17,502 nt of DNA from Methanobacteriota archaeon (GCA_002727485.1 PBXE01000028.1:18213-35714), one strand, 5' to 3'; shown: positions 8,190-16,757, counted from the first letter of the stretch. Notes: generated by a model not told the origin, from the letters alone. Translations and numbers: made by a program.

Positions 8190-10996
8190 AGATTTTTGGG
8201 TTTGGAAAGGATAAATCTGTTCCGGCAAGGGAGAAACCCGATACCAGTGGTTTAAGGAATCTTGATGCTGTAAAAGAAGATCCTCAATTGAAGAATATAA
8301 TCTCTGATGAAAAAATAAATCAAGATCTAATTAGTCGTACTGCTGTAGATTTGATAGGTGATAAGTGGCCTAGACAAAGTCTTTTCCACGGCACTGCATA
8401 TGGAGTTGAATGGAAAAATAATAATAAAAAAGTTAATGATTATTCTGAACTAGATGTTGCAGTTGGAATTAATCAAGAAGAAGCATTAGGGGCTTTGATT
8501 TCTTCCGAGGTTGCTGAAAATAATGCCCTAACGCCAGAGGCACAAACCGAATTAGAAGAATACTTTGTTGGGTTTATCCATGATTTACTCGGAGAAATGG
8601 AAACTCCTGATGGTAAGTACAAATTAGACCAAGAAGTTCACAGACAAATGTTCCATACTGTTGATAGCGGAGTTATTTTTGATTACATAAAGCCTGAAGA
8701 AAATAATTCACCAACAACGAATTATTCGAAAATTAGTTCTAAATTAGTAGGTAATATTTCAGCATCTGAATCTAAACATGATAAGTTTGGTCAAAATAAA
8801 CACTCTTTATTTGAAACATACTCTGGACCAAAAACGGTTTCTGTACCAGACATTAGTAGTGAAGGAAATCCTACACATGTTGAACAAACAGAACTGCCAG
8901 TTGTAGATTTACCCGATGTAAAAGTAACTGCGTATGCAGCACCCCGATACTATGAAACAAAAGACCCTGTTTTGTTAATCTCGACCACTAACCGTTCCAC
9001 TGCACCTATCGAAGAAGGATTCTATGATGATGAAGGTTTGACAAAAGTTCGAACTGCAGAAGCGGTAGTTCGTAACGTTGGCACAAAAAATCCACTTACA
9101 AATCCAATCTCTAAGCATCGACGATGGATTCCAGAAGAAGTAGATTTATTACTAAAAGAAACTCTTTATTTCTCCGATTGGGTCAATATTCCTGAACCTG
9201 AATATACCGGTCCAACTACTCATCCTTATTCTCAAAGCATATTTACGGCATATATCAAAGGAGAATATTACAACCATGATAGCGATGATAATGACTGGCC
9301 TTCACCTATAGCTCTAAATCGTTGGAAACAAGCATGGCTGCCAATATTACTAGATGTTGAATTCGAGTATTACAGTGAAGAAAAACACTGGGAATTACAG
9401 GAAATTGACTATCAAAGAACTCTCGGTAATGAGACAATTAGCAATACTGCATCTGAACCAATTAAGATAAAATATAGAATCCCACTATCTAGAAATTCAA
9501 ATAAAATTGTATCAACTCAAATTAGGAGATTTTTAGATGAAGAAGATCAGCTTGATGAAGATGGAAAGGGTGTTCTTAGTGACGGAGAAAATGGCGAATA
9601 TCTAATGTTCATTGAATTAATGAATGAATTTAGAGAACGAGAGTTGTTGAGTGCATCACTGAGTGGAATTGATGATTATATCAATTCTATCGAATTAGAC
9701 GGTGCGATTCGTGCAGGACTGTTGAAAATTACTGATATGAATATTATTGATGCATTTGGTCAAATAACCGCTGTGGATGGAGATGGACTTTTCTATTCAG
9801 ATGACGGAGGAAGCCCAAGAATAACTGTTGGTCTAAGTTTACAGAATGAAAATGATGAACATGGTAAACTCGTTCTTAGACCTAGGATACCGAAGCCATC
9901 AAGATTAGATTTTAGACTTCTTTCATATGATGATGACAATTTACCTGCAATTTCATCACCGAGTTCTGTTTCAATGAATAAAGGTGCTTTTTCACCTGTC
10001 TGCGGTTATTTACTTCCTGACCACATTGAATGGGCTATGGAAGTTTTCGATCCAGAAGGTTCAGCAGAGGGTCAATTACGAGTTGCAGAGAGGGACTGGT
10101 CTTTAGGAGGAATTCAAAAAGGTAAACTTGTCTGGGATTCTAGTCCAGGAGAAAATGCTCCAGTAGGTGAATTACCAAACACAGGAAATATCCATATGGA
10201 TAGAATGTTGAATCAATTGATGGAAATCGGTTTGACCGATGAAATTGAAAAAGATTCCAATATTGAAGGTGGTGAAGGTGCTTTATCGGCTCTACTGAGG
10301 GCGATTGATTCTACTTATTGGCATATGGATCCTTTTGCCAAAGGTGGAATTAATCATCCAACTTTCTACATGGGCAGGCCTGTTGCCATGTTAAGGGCAG
10401 TTATTAGACTCCAGTTAGAAGGTGGAGAGAATAATATGAGTGAGGAACTGAAAAATTATAATTTCCAAGTTAAATTAGGAAGTATAACAAAAGAAATCGA
10501 TGGATTACTTGGATATTTCGTAAATGATGATTATTCAAAATTCAATGCTGTATATCCTCTAGATGAATATAAAAATCCTATACCTCCGTCGACTGGTTCA
10601 CTAGACCACGATTACTTGGTGTTTGACCCAACCTTGGATGTAAAGCCCGAGCAAGACATTTATTTGACATTATTAGTTAATCCTCAAGCATCATTCCACA
10701 TCACATCTGGTATTTTACCACAAAAAGAAATTACATTGATTCGAGAGCACTGGGAAGAGGCAGTCTCAAAAATTGCTCCAACATTCAAGATTGGCCCTGT
10801 TCTTGTTGACCCTTCTTCAATTCGTATGCCCATTGATGATGCTAAACCGAACTTATCTTGGAGATGGGTACACAGAGAAACTCCGTCTGATTGGGTCGAA
10901 TCTGAAATCAAGCGCTCAGACTCTTTAGCTGGCTTACCAAATGATAAAATGAAAGCCTATGAAGGATGGATTAAATTAGACATTATTGAAGATTAG
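8186..10996 (+). CDS. 936-residue conserved hypothetical protein (GILP / IGPVL-DP type), possible C-terminal half of a split protein
   Basis: The function is unknown. GGAGGT at 8172-8177 lies eight bases before the ATG, which overlaps the upstream stop as ATGA. Visible blocks in order are 'WPRQSLFHGTAYGVEW' (61-76), 'LDVAVGINQEEALGALIS' (about 88-105), 'APRYYETKDPVLLIS' (about 252-266), 'FSPVCGYLLPDHIEWAMEVF' (about 602-621), 'LLRAIDSTYWHMDPF' with 'MGRPVAMLRAVIRLQLEG' (about 703-746), 'LTLLVNPQASFHITSGILP' (about 827-845) and 'FKIGPVLVDPSSIRMPI' (about 867-883). It ends with 'SWRWVHRE' and 'YEGWIKLDI'. I remember this whole C-terminal series, nearly motif for motif, in long bacterial hypothetical proteins (IDS.LW..DP, GRPLA..RA, LTLL.DP...H.TTGILP, GPVL.DP, EGWLKL). 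Acidic low-complexity segments occur near 170-235. No signal peptide or membrane helix is visible. It is the last gene of the overlapping block. Confidence 0.87.
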   Translation: MKIFGFGKDKSVPAREKPDTSGLRNLDAVKEDPQLKNIISDEKINQDLISRTAVDLIGDKWPRQSLFHGTAYGVEWKNNNKKVNDYSELDVAVGINQEEALGALISSEVAENNALTPEAQTELEEYFVGFIHDLLGEMETPDGKYKLDQEVHRQMFHTVDSGVIFDYIKPEENNSPTTNYSKISSKLVGNISASESKHDKFGQNKHSLFETYSGPKTVSVPDISSEGNPTHVEQTELPVVDLPDVKVTAYAAPRYYETKDPVLLISTTNRSTAPIEEGFYDDEGLTKVRTAEAVVRNVGTKNPLTNPISKHRRWIPEEVDLLLKETLYFSDWVNIPEPEYTGPTTHPYSQSIFTAYIKGEYYNHDSDDNDWPSPIALNRWKQAWLPILLDVEFEYYSEEKHWELQEIDYQRTLGNETISNTASEPIKIKYRIPLSRNSNKIVSTQIRRFLDEEDQLDEDGKGVLSDGENGEYLMFIELMNEFRERELLSASLSGIDDYINSIELDGAIRAGLLKITDMNIIDAFGQITAVDGDGLFYSDDGGSPRITVGLSLQNENDEHGKLVLRPRIPKPSRLDFRLLSYDDDNLPAISSPSSVSMNKGAFSPVCGYLLPDHIEWAMEVFDPEGSAEGQLRVAERDWSLGGIQKGKLVWDSSPGENAPVGELPNTGNIHMDRMLNQLMEIGLTDEIEKDSNIEGGEGALSALLRAIDSTYWHMDPFAKGGINHPTFYMGRPVAMLRAVIRLQLEGGENNMSEELKNYNFQVKLGSITKEIDGLLGYFVNDDYSKFNAVYPLDEYKNPIPPSTGSLDHDYLVFDPTLDVKPEQDIYLTLLVNPQASFHITSGILPQKEITLIREHWEEAVSKIAPTFKIGPVLVDPSSIRMPIDDAKPNLSWRWVHRETPSDWVESEIKRSDSLAGLPNDKMKAYEGWIKLDIIED

Positions 10997-11007
10997 GAAG
11001 TGAAAAA

Positions 11008-13677
11008 ATGGATAAAGGAAAAATTCTTTTTATGATTATAATTATAATGCTGTCCTCTGTATTGAGTTCAGATTCTCAATCATTAGATGATGATGAAAAA
11101 TCTTCATTTTCTTCGCCTAATAATGATAAATTGATTTTAGATTCTCAAGCCTTCATTGAAATTTTGCAGTCAAATGGATATGCCGGATATTATGATTCAT
11201 TTGAAATAAGTTCAACAGTTTTAGATTCTCAAGGTTCGACATACATTGTTGGAAATTTAAAATTTGATAAATTATCTCTGGGGACCTTACCTACAGTTGA
11301 TTTGAATAATGCTATTGGAAGATCGACTTTTGACCAATCTCCAATCGTTGCCAAGGTTAACTCAAATGGTGTTTGGGATTGGGTCTACTATCCAGTTCCA
11401 AGTGATGGCTCATCATGTGGAGGTAGTTCAACTCAAATTACAGTTGATGATACTCACGGTTCATTTACTTCTATTGCCCTATCAGATGATGAAAGTAAAA
11501 TTGGAATCGCAGGTCATTTTACTGGTTGCTATCAGTTCACTTCCAAGTTAACTATCTATAATTCATTCAAGAATACACAACAGGGAATGATTGTTCAACT
11601 GGATGCTCAGACTGGTTCGATTTCGTGGGTGACGGAGATAAATTTTGAAGATACAGACCCTAATGGTGATATAATTCTTAATGCAATTTCATATTCAGGG
11701 GAAGCGAGTGCCACAGAACAAGTTTTTGTTGGAGGTCATATCACTGCTGTTAGTGTTGGAACAGCGGCCTCAGGCTTAGGTACAGTAACTGGAGATTATT
11801 CCGGGGACGCCTACTTCTTGGCTCTTGATTCAAGCTCTGGAAGCATAAATTATCATGTAGATAGTTGTACTAAAAATGATTCTCCGGGATCATCTAATGG
11901 ATGTAATAATGATGGTAAAGAGACTATTACGACTATCGATGTATATGATGGTAAAATTGTTTTAGGTATTATGACATATACGCCATCAAATAATATAACC
12001 CTTTTTGGTTCACCACAATCTCTGACTACAAATGTATTATCTTATGTCGCAACTGGATGGATTTTAGATGAAAATACCTTTTCAAACACTATTTCTGCAC
12101 CTCTCGAATTTGGCCTTAACAGAGTTATGAATTATAGAATTACAGACACTATTTTAATCGATGGACAATTAAGATTCTTGATAAATGGATGGGGTAATAG
12201 CGATATTGGAATTGTGATTTTTAATCTCGATAAAGGAACTAATTTGCTATACAAATCAAGTCTAAATGGAAGTTCGGGGAATATGATTCCTAGTGGATTT
12301 ATTCATGGAGATGGAATAGGTAGTTATTTTGCCATGATGTGGCTAGGTTCGTCTTCTTCACTAGATATTCTTGATGAGAATGGCCAAACATTGGGTAATG
12401 CAAACATAGTAAATGGATTCAGTTATTTTGATATCAATAACCATGGAACGTTACTTCCTATACCTGATTCATTTGCAAATAATGTTTCATTGAATATAGC
12501 AAATAGTGGAACATTTACATCAATCATTGGAGTTAATCCTCAATACTCTGGGTGGTTGGTAAATGAGTTTGCTCACGATGCAGACATGGATGGAATCCCT
12601 GATAATTTTGATTCAAATTCTGCAATACCAAACGATCAAGACGCTGATGGTGATTCGATACTCGATAACTTGGATAATTGTCCTAATACTTGGAATTTTG
12701 ATCAACTTGACTTTGATAATGATCAAATTGGAGATGTTTGTGATAGTGACTTAGATGGCGATTTAATCCTTAACAACCTGCCAGTTAATCATCAAGGAGC
12801 AGATAATTGTCCTTATCAAGATTCATCAAGTAATGATGCAGACGGCGATGGATGTCTTGATATTCCTGATTCTGATGAAGATGGTGTCCTAGATGCTTTT
12901 GATATTTGTCCGGGTGATGATACAGTTGATTCTGACAATGATGGACTACCTGACTACTGTGATTCCTACCCGTTTGATTGGGATAATGACGGAGCGAATG
13001 ATTCTAATGATATTTGTCAAGGTTATGATGACTCAAATGATTCTGACAGCGATGGTATACCTACTGGTTGTGATGAATATCCTAATGATTTAGACAACGA
13101 TGGTATAACAGACTCATCGGATAACTGTATCTCGACATTCAATCCCGATCAGAAGAATTCAGGAGGTGCGCTTCTAGGTGATGCGTGTGATTCTGATATT
13201 GATGGAGATGGCGTAAATAACAGCATTCCTGTTGATATTAATAATTCAAGTAATCGTGATAAATGCCCCTATACTTATTCTTCATCCAACAATGATACTA
13301 ATCGAGATGGCTGTAATGATGAGCCAGTTGTTGAACAATGTGATGTTTGTGAAAATAATACAAATGTGAAAGAGATTGAAGAAGAAAAAGAAGAGAATAA
13401 TACAATTATCGATCCTAAAGATATTCCAACAGCGGCAGCAATTGGTGGAGCTGGTGTATTGGGTGGTGGATTCCTTGCTCTTGCAGCAAGTAGATTACGC
13501 GGTGTTCTTGGGTATATTGGAATAGATGATGGACTAGAATTATTGAAGCATCTGCCTAGACGGAAAAAGAAAGACGGAGGTTCCGATCATTATTTCAAGA
13601 AAGGTTTGGTTAGACAACAAGAAATGACTATCTCGGCGGATAAAAACTTGGACGACTACATAGAGGATGAAAATTAA
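11008..13677 (+). CDS. Surface protein with SBBP-like propeller repeats, thrombospondin type-3 repeats and a C-terminal membrane anchor
   Basis: This is a secreted, membrane-anchored protein of the cell surface. Residues 1-24 are a signal-like segment (KGKILFMIIIIMLSSVLSS). Residues about 60-420 show beta-propeller/SBBP-like patterns such as 'PIVAKVNSNGVWDW' and 'GMIVQLDAQTGSISW'. Residues about 524-778 are thrombospondin type-3 calcium-binding repeats with many D-x-D-x-D-G cores and 'DNCPN'-like cysteine turns. A glycine/alanine-rich transmembrane helix lies near 808-833, followed by a basic, charged cytoplasmic tail of about 55 residues (RRKKKDGG, ending DDYIEDEN). From memory this layout is common in Marine Group II archaea. 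The start is supported by GGAAGTGA at 10997-11004. The 11-base gap and shared direction place it in the same operon as the six upstream genes, perhaps as a surface partner; that role is inference. Calcium binding is a family expectation. Confidence 0.88.
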   Translation: MDKGKILFMIIIIMLSSVLSSDSQSLDDDEKSSFSSPNNDKLILDSQAFIEILQSNGYAGYYDSFEISSTVLDSQGSTYIVGNLKFDKLSLGTLPTVDLNNAIGRSTFDQSPIVAKVNSNGVWDWVYYPVPSDGSSCGGSSTQITVDDTHGSFTSIALSDDESKIGIAGHFTGCYQFTSKLTIYNSFKNTQQGMIVQLDAQTGSISWVTEINFEDTDPNGDIILNAISYSGEASATEQVFVGGHITAVSVGTAASGLGTVTGDYSGDAYFLALDSSSGSINYHVDSCTKNDSPGSSNGCNNDGKETITTIDVYDGKIVLGIMTYTPSNNITLFGSPQSLTTNVLSYVATGWILDENTFSNTISAPLEFGLNRVMNYRITDTILIDGQLRFLINGWGNSDIGIVIFNLDKGTNLLYKSSLNGSSGNMIPSGFIHGDGIGSYFAMMWLGSSSSLDILDENGQTLGNANIVNGFSYFDINNHGTLLPIPDSFANNVSLNIANSGTFTSIIGVNPQYSGWLVNEFAHDADMDGIPDNFDSNSAIPNDQDADGDSILDNLDNCPNTWNFDQLDFDNDQIGDVCDSDLDGDLILNNLPVNHQGADNCPYQDSSSNDADGDGCLDIPDSDEDGVLDAFDICPGDDTVDSDNDGLPDYCDSYPFDWDNDGANDSNDICQGYDDSNDSDSDGIPTGCDEYPNDLDNDGITDSSDNCISTFNPDQKNSGGALLGDACDSDIDGDGVNNSIPVDINNSSNRDKCPYTYSSSNNDTNRDGCNDEPVVEQCDVCENNTNVKEIEEEKEENNTIIDPKDIPTAAAIGGAGVLGGGFLALAASRLRGVLGYIGIDDGLELLKHLPRRKKKDGGSDHYFKKGLVRQQEMTISADKNLDDYIEDEN

Positions 13678-13691
13678 TTGGAGAGATTTAA

Positions 13692-14435
13692 ATGACTGAT
13701 GAATATATTTTAGATGACTTAATAGAAACCTTTTCTGATGAAGATACTCTTCTATCAGATATTCAGAACAATCCAGTAAAATGGATATTATCACTAGCAA
13801 TAATAGTCCCTGGAATGGCTTACACAATGTCTGGTGAGGCCAGTTACTCTGCAGCATTAACAGCATGGGGAATAACAGAATCATTAGACTGGATTTTGGC
13901 TATCTTTGTTACAGGACAACTTTTCATTGCACCACTCTCATGCTATTTTTTGGCGAGAACCGGAAACGTAGCATCAGGATTATTTATTGCAATGGGAGGT
14001 TCAGCAATCTTACTAGCAAACCCTCTAGAAATTGCAGAATTTTCTGAGGCAATAGGTTGGCCTTTTGCCATATTTTGTGTTGCGCTATCAGCACCAATGC
14101 TTTTAGTTTTGAAGAGTAAAAAGAAACTTCTAGACCCTGGTAAAGAAAGAATTACTTGGTGTACATTACTTTCTACAGCAATTTTGGTTTATACAATTGC
14201 TGCAATAGTCCCATCCAGTGGGGTCGCTTTAGCAGACTTCTCTTGTGAAGATGACGCTGGAAGTCTGTTGAGCGAAGTAGATGTATTATCTGGAGTTTCA
14301 GACGCATGTTCGGCTCTAACTTACAGATACGGTCCAATTATTGGTATGGTTTTTGCAATCGGTTGGGCGTGGCCTAGAGGGAAGAAAATCATTGAAGATT
14401 TGAGTGATGATTTCCTTGACGGATTAAAAGACTAA
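13692..14435 (+). CDS. Six-helix integral membrane protein of unknown function
   Basis: I do not recognise the family. The 247-residue protein has an acidic N-terminal cytoplasmic-type segment (residues 1-28). It has probable membrane helices near 30-47, 66-87, 93-110, 122-140, 155-174 and 213-228, and an acidic C-terminal tail. The loop between helices five and six (about 175-212) contains Cys185 and Cys206, which could form a disulfide outside the membrane. No transporter, protease or kinase motif is visible. GGAGAGAT at 13680-13687 supports the ATG. The gap to the upstream surface-protein gene is 14 bases, so it is probably the last gene of the same operon. A membrane partner for the surface protein is possible but not shown. 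Confidence 0.8.
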   Translation: MTDEYILDDLIETFSDEDTLLSDIQNNPVKWILSLAIIVPGMAYTMSGEASYSAALTAWGITESLDWILAIFVTGQLFIAPLSCYFLARTGNVASGLFIAMGGSAILLANPLEIAEFSEAIGWPFAIFCVALSAPMLLVLKSKKKLLDPGKERITWCTLLSTAILVYTIAAIVPSSGVALADFSCEDDAGSLLSEVDVLSGVSDACSALTYRYGPIIGMVFAIGWAWPRGKKIIEDLSDDFLDGLKD

Positions 14436-14496
14436 ATCACATTTTATTATCAAAATCGATATAATGTTACAGATTTTATCACACTTCGTATTTTTT
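14436..14496 (+). terminator. Probable T-rich termination zone of the long operon
   Basis: Downstream of the last operon gene, the plus strand has TTTTATTA (14441-14448), GATTTTATC (14472-14480) and a T6 run (14491-14496). The last lies inside the 3' end of the convergent gene. Archaeal transcription often ends at such T tracts without a hairpin. No convincing stem-loop is seen, so the call is weak. Confidence 0.3.
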
Positions 14497-15819
14497 GGAA
14501 GAGAGATTAAATGCTTTTGAGACAACTGTTGCAGCGATTATGATACCGGCAGGGATAAAAACATAAAATACATATTCTTCTAATAAAATAATTAAGTAAA
14601 TGATCATGTAAACTATCAATATTACAATAATAACTCTATTGAACCATCTCAGACCATACTCCTCTTTTTCGATTTTTGGCCTGAAAGGATTAGAGTGTAC
14701 ATGATATACTGCTAAACCACAAAGGAAAAGCATTGGTGGGATAAAAGCGATTTCAAAATTATCGTCATCTAAAATATCTAAAATTTCTCCGAACAAAAGG
14801 AAAGATGTAACAGCAGGTAAATGACTAAATGTTAGTAAGTAAGGAATCATAGCTAAGTAACTACCATTTCTATTACTAAGTTCAGTACTTTTATTTGCTG
14901 TAAATTTACTAAATAGAGTGTAGAAAACTATGATTGATAATAATGCAAAAAATTCTGCTGAATCACTACTAAAGTATTCAAAAAATGTGAATGGCAATAT
15001 CCATAGAACCCAACATAAATTGAGATGAATTAGAAAGGTTTGGATTCTAGAATACCATGATTGATATGTTTTATTGAAATTGGAGAATATCAAAATATGA
15101 ATTCCAAGAATAACTAGTAATAACAACGTATGAAAGACAAAGGTTTTTTCAGAACCGAAATTATCCCAACTGTCAAATGTTTGCGACGACCCTTCAAAAG
15201 TATACCAAATTAGACCAAAAAAAGGTAGGAAAAAACCGAGTCCTACCAAAATTTTTGAAAAGTTTAATTCATGCTTTTGCGCCATAAAGTAATATCCTAG
15301 AACTACAGCTAGTGATAATCCAATGTTAACTAAACCATTAAAAATCCAATCTGAATAAATAGGTACTCCGTCTTCATTATAATAGTAATTGTCCTGCCAG
15401 AGGAAACTGGTAAAAAAGAAATTATTGATAAAAATCATAAATGCAAAAATCAACTGTATCTCTAAAATTTTCTCATTCTTATCCTGCGAGAAACTGTGCA
15501 ATAGGATTGATAACACTACCGCACCGAAAATGAACCAAAAAATATTGGTTGGTTCTTCAATATCAGCTAAGAATGAAAAGAACCAAACTCCCAAAATAAT
15601 CAACCAAGCTGATAAAATTATCAAAAACCCAAATAATTCGAATTTTCCGCCCATCAAAATATTGGTTTTCGTGCCTAAAATCTTTGATTTATATTCCTCA
15701 GATACGCCCTCGGCATCAAATATCTTATCCATCGAAGATCTATTTACTCGTCCAGCATCATAATGAGCGATTAAACGCGAAATAAATTCTCTTCCTCCAT
15801 TGGCCACTTTAATCATCAT
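14479..15819 (-). CDS. Twelve-helix integral membrane protein of unknown function
   Basis: I do not recognise the family with confidence. The first roughly 55 residues are soluble and helical ('EFISRLIAHYDAGRVNRSSM...KIFDAEGVSEEYKSKI'). They look faintly like the N-terminal cytoplasmic helices of DUF2157-type membrane proteins, but this is weak. About twelve hydrophobic helices follow, near 61-82, 92-109, 118-140, 158-179, 188-208, 226-246, 260-280, 288-306, 322-343, 357-374, 393-413 and 416-434. The protein is rich in Phe, Trp and Tyr. No charged transport signature is obvious. The start has two consecutive ATG codons (15819 and 15816) and no ribosome binding site. A TATA box about 20-25 bases upstream instead points to a leaderless transcript, slightly favouring the second ATG. 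It is convergent with the operon on its left. Confidence 0.8.
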   Translation of the reverse strand: MMIKVANGGREFISRLIAHYDAGRVNRSSMDKIFDAEGVSEEYKSKILGTKTNILMGGKFELFGFLIILSAWLIILGVWFFSFLADIEEPTNIFWFIFGAVVLSILLHSFSQDKNEKILEIQLIFAFMIFINNFFFTSFLWQDNYYYNEDGVPIYSDWIFNGLVNIGLSLAVVLGYYFMAQKHELNFSKILVGLGFFLPFFGLIWYTFEGSSQTFDSWDNFGSEKTFVFHTLLLLVILGIHILIFSNFNKTYQSWYSRIQTFLIHLNLCWVLWILPFTFFEYFSSDSAEFFALLSIIVFYTLFSKFTANKSTELSNRNGSYLAMIPYLLTFSHLPAVTSFLLFGEILDILDDDNFEIAFIPPMLFLCGLAVYHVHSNPFRPKIEKEEYGLRWFNRVIIVILIVYMIIYLIILLEEYVFYVFIPAGIIIAATVVSKAFNLSSKKYEV

Positions 15820-15832
15820 TAACTAAGAGAAT

Positions 15833-15846
15833 TTAGATTTATATCT
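15833..15846 (-). promoter_or_regulatory. TATA box in an interrupted palindrome upstream of the 12-helix membrane gene
   Basis: On the minus strand the sequence is AGATATAAATCTAA, a good archaeal TATA element. Its centre is about 20-24 bases before the ATG pair at 15819/15816, so transcription would begin at or near the start codon. The element recurs in opposite orientation at 15907-15920. Confidence 0.6.
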
Positions 15847-15904
15847 GTCGCCGACGAAAGATTAATTGCTAACTTTAGTTAATAACTGGGGTTTATCTTT
15901 TAGA

Positions 15905-15920
15905 TTAGATATAAATCTAA
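15905..15920. promoter_or_regulatory. Second copy of the TATA-containing near-palindrome
   Basis: TTAGATATAAATCTAA has six-base inverted arms (TTAGAT/ATCTAA) around ATAA. Fourteen of its bases are the exact reverse complement of the element at 15833-15846, 60 bases away. It could be a second promoter or an operator site for a dimeric regulator. Confidence 0.4.
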
Positions 15921-15965
15921 GTAGATTGTAAACAGGTATTCAAGAGTATAGTGGCGTTTATTTGA

Positions 15966-15989
15966 AAAATATATCCCGACTCACAAGGA
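15966..15989 (+). repeat. Intergenic motif, copy A (core ACTCACAAGGA)
   Basis: These 24 bases are identical to 17422-17445. They consist of a TATA-like AAAATATAT, then CCCG, then the core ACTCACAAGGA. The following TT extends the match to the partial copy at 16789-16801. It lies in the 263-base non-coding gap between the divergent genes ending at 15819 and starting at 16083. Apart from this motif and three TATA-like elements, I see nothing coding in that gap. Confidence 0.8.
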
Positions 15990-16048
15990 TTGACCATAAG
16001 CACATAATTTGGAATGTGTTGATGATTTCATGTTATTTCTTACGAGAT

Positions 16049-16059
16049 AAATATATAAG
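16049..16059 (+). promoter_or_regulatory. TATA box of a leaderless promoter for the two-helix membrane gene
   Basis: AAATATATAAG is centred about 28 bases before the ATG at 16083, the spacing expected when an archaeal transcript begins at the start codon. No ribosome binding site precedes that ATG, which agrees. A second TATA-like stretch at 16068-16075 is too close to the ATG to serve. Confidence 0.65.
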
Positions 16060-16082
16060 TTACTTATTTATAAAACTACATA

Positions 16083-16757
16083 ATGCCCAATGTACTAGAT
16101 ATTCCAATGAAAAAAACTGAGGATATTACGATATCTGACGAATCTGCATACGCAGTCTTTACTGCAAGGAAAGCAAGAATAGAGATTAATTCAACCATGA
16201 ATAGAGGGATTCAAGTTAATTCCTCATATAAATCTGAGCAGGTTTCAATTGGAATAAATGATAGTTACTTGGCCTCAGTCACGTATAAAAGAAGATCATA
16301 TCCAATATACATAATTGCAAGTGTTTTTTTTATGATAGTTGGTTTACTATTAGTTGCTGGTTCATCTGATGATTCAGGTATAGTTGGATTAATTGTTTGT
16401 GTAGTTTTATCCCTCATATCTTTGACATTATTCTATTACACAAGAATGGCCCGATTGTCATTTAGACTAGCTGATGAGCAGGATTATGACATACTTTTAG
16501 CAAGTAGTGCCGTTAATGATTCCGATTTAATGCAGTTATTTATTCAAAAGATTTTAATGAATTCTTTAAAGGTCGAAGGTTTTGTTAGTGATATAAAACC
16601 TAATCAAAAGGCAGGAATTCAAAGAGAGATAATGAATAAAACTACTTCGCAGCAACTAGTACAGCCAGTTTTACCAAATACTGAAGATAATACTCCTCAG
16701 TTGAGTGAAGACGGACAATTTCAGTGGAATGGTGCGGAATGGATACCTGTAAATTAA
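16083..16757 (+). CDS. Two-helix membrane protein with a C-terminal W-rich 'DGQFQWNGAEWIPV' motif
   Basis: The function is unknown. The 224-residue protein has a polar, beta-rich N-terminal region (residues 15-70). It has a membrane hairpin with helices near 74-93 and 100-119, then a soluble region of about 60 residues (ARLSFRLADEQDYDILL...) that could be a small PH-like or alpha/beta fold. A Gln/Pro-rich linker leads to 'SEDGQFQWNGAEWIPVN' at the very end. Short C-terminal W-x-G-x-x-W motifs of this type resemble DUF2510-like tails in actinobacteria and, from memory, recur in Marine Group II archaeal membrane proteins. The start is supported by a TATA box 28 bases upstream and the absence of a ribosome binding site (leaderless). 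It is monocistronic and convergent with the next gene. Confidence 0.78.
   Translation: MPNVLDIPMKKTEDITISDESAYAVFTARKARIEINSTMNRGIQVNSSYKSEQVSIGINDSYLASVTYKRRSYPIYIIASVFFMIVGLLLVAGSSDDSGIVGLIVCVVLSLISLTLFYYTRMARLSFRLADEQDYDILLASSAVNDSDLMQLFIQKILMNSLKVEGFVSDIKPNQKAGIQREIMNKTTSQQLVQPVLPNTEDNTPQLSEDGQFQWNGAEWIPVN

Noticed and set aside
1..10996. Contractile injection system or phage tail cluster.
   Set aside because: I see no sheath, tube, baseplate, AAA+ ATPase or tape-measure signature in the six proteins.
12563..13093. Two short plus-strand frames inside the thrombospondin-repeat region.
   Set aside because: They are by-products of the repetitive GAT/GAC/GGT codons in another frame, and no start signals precede them.
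13540..13884. 114-residue minus-strand frame across the end of the surface-protein gene and the start of the six-helix gene.
   Set aside because: It spans two well-supported plus-strand genes and their ribosome binding site and has no supporting signal of its own.
15389..15763. 124-residue plus-strand reading frame antisense to the 12-helix membrane gene.
   Set aside because: It has no promoter or ribosome binding site and a biased Lys/Asn/Ile composition; it lies fully within a convincing membrane-protein gene.
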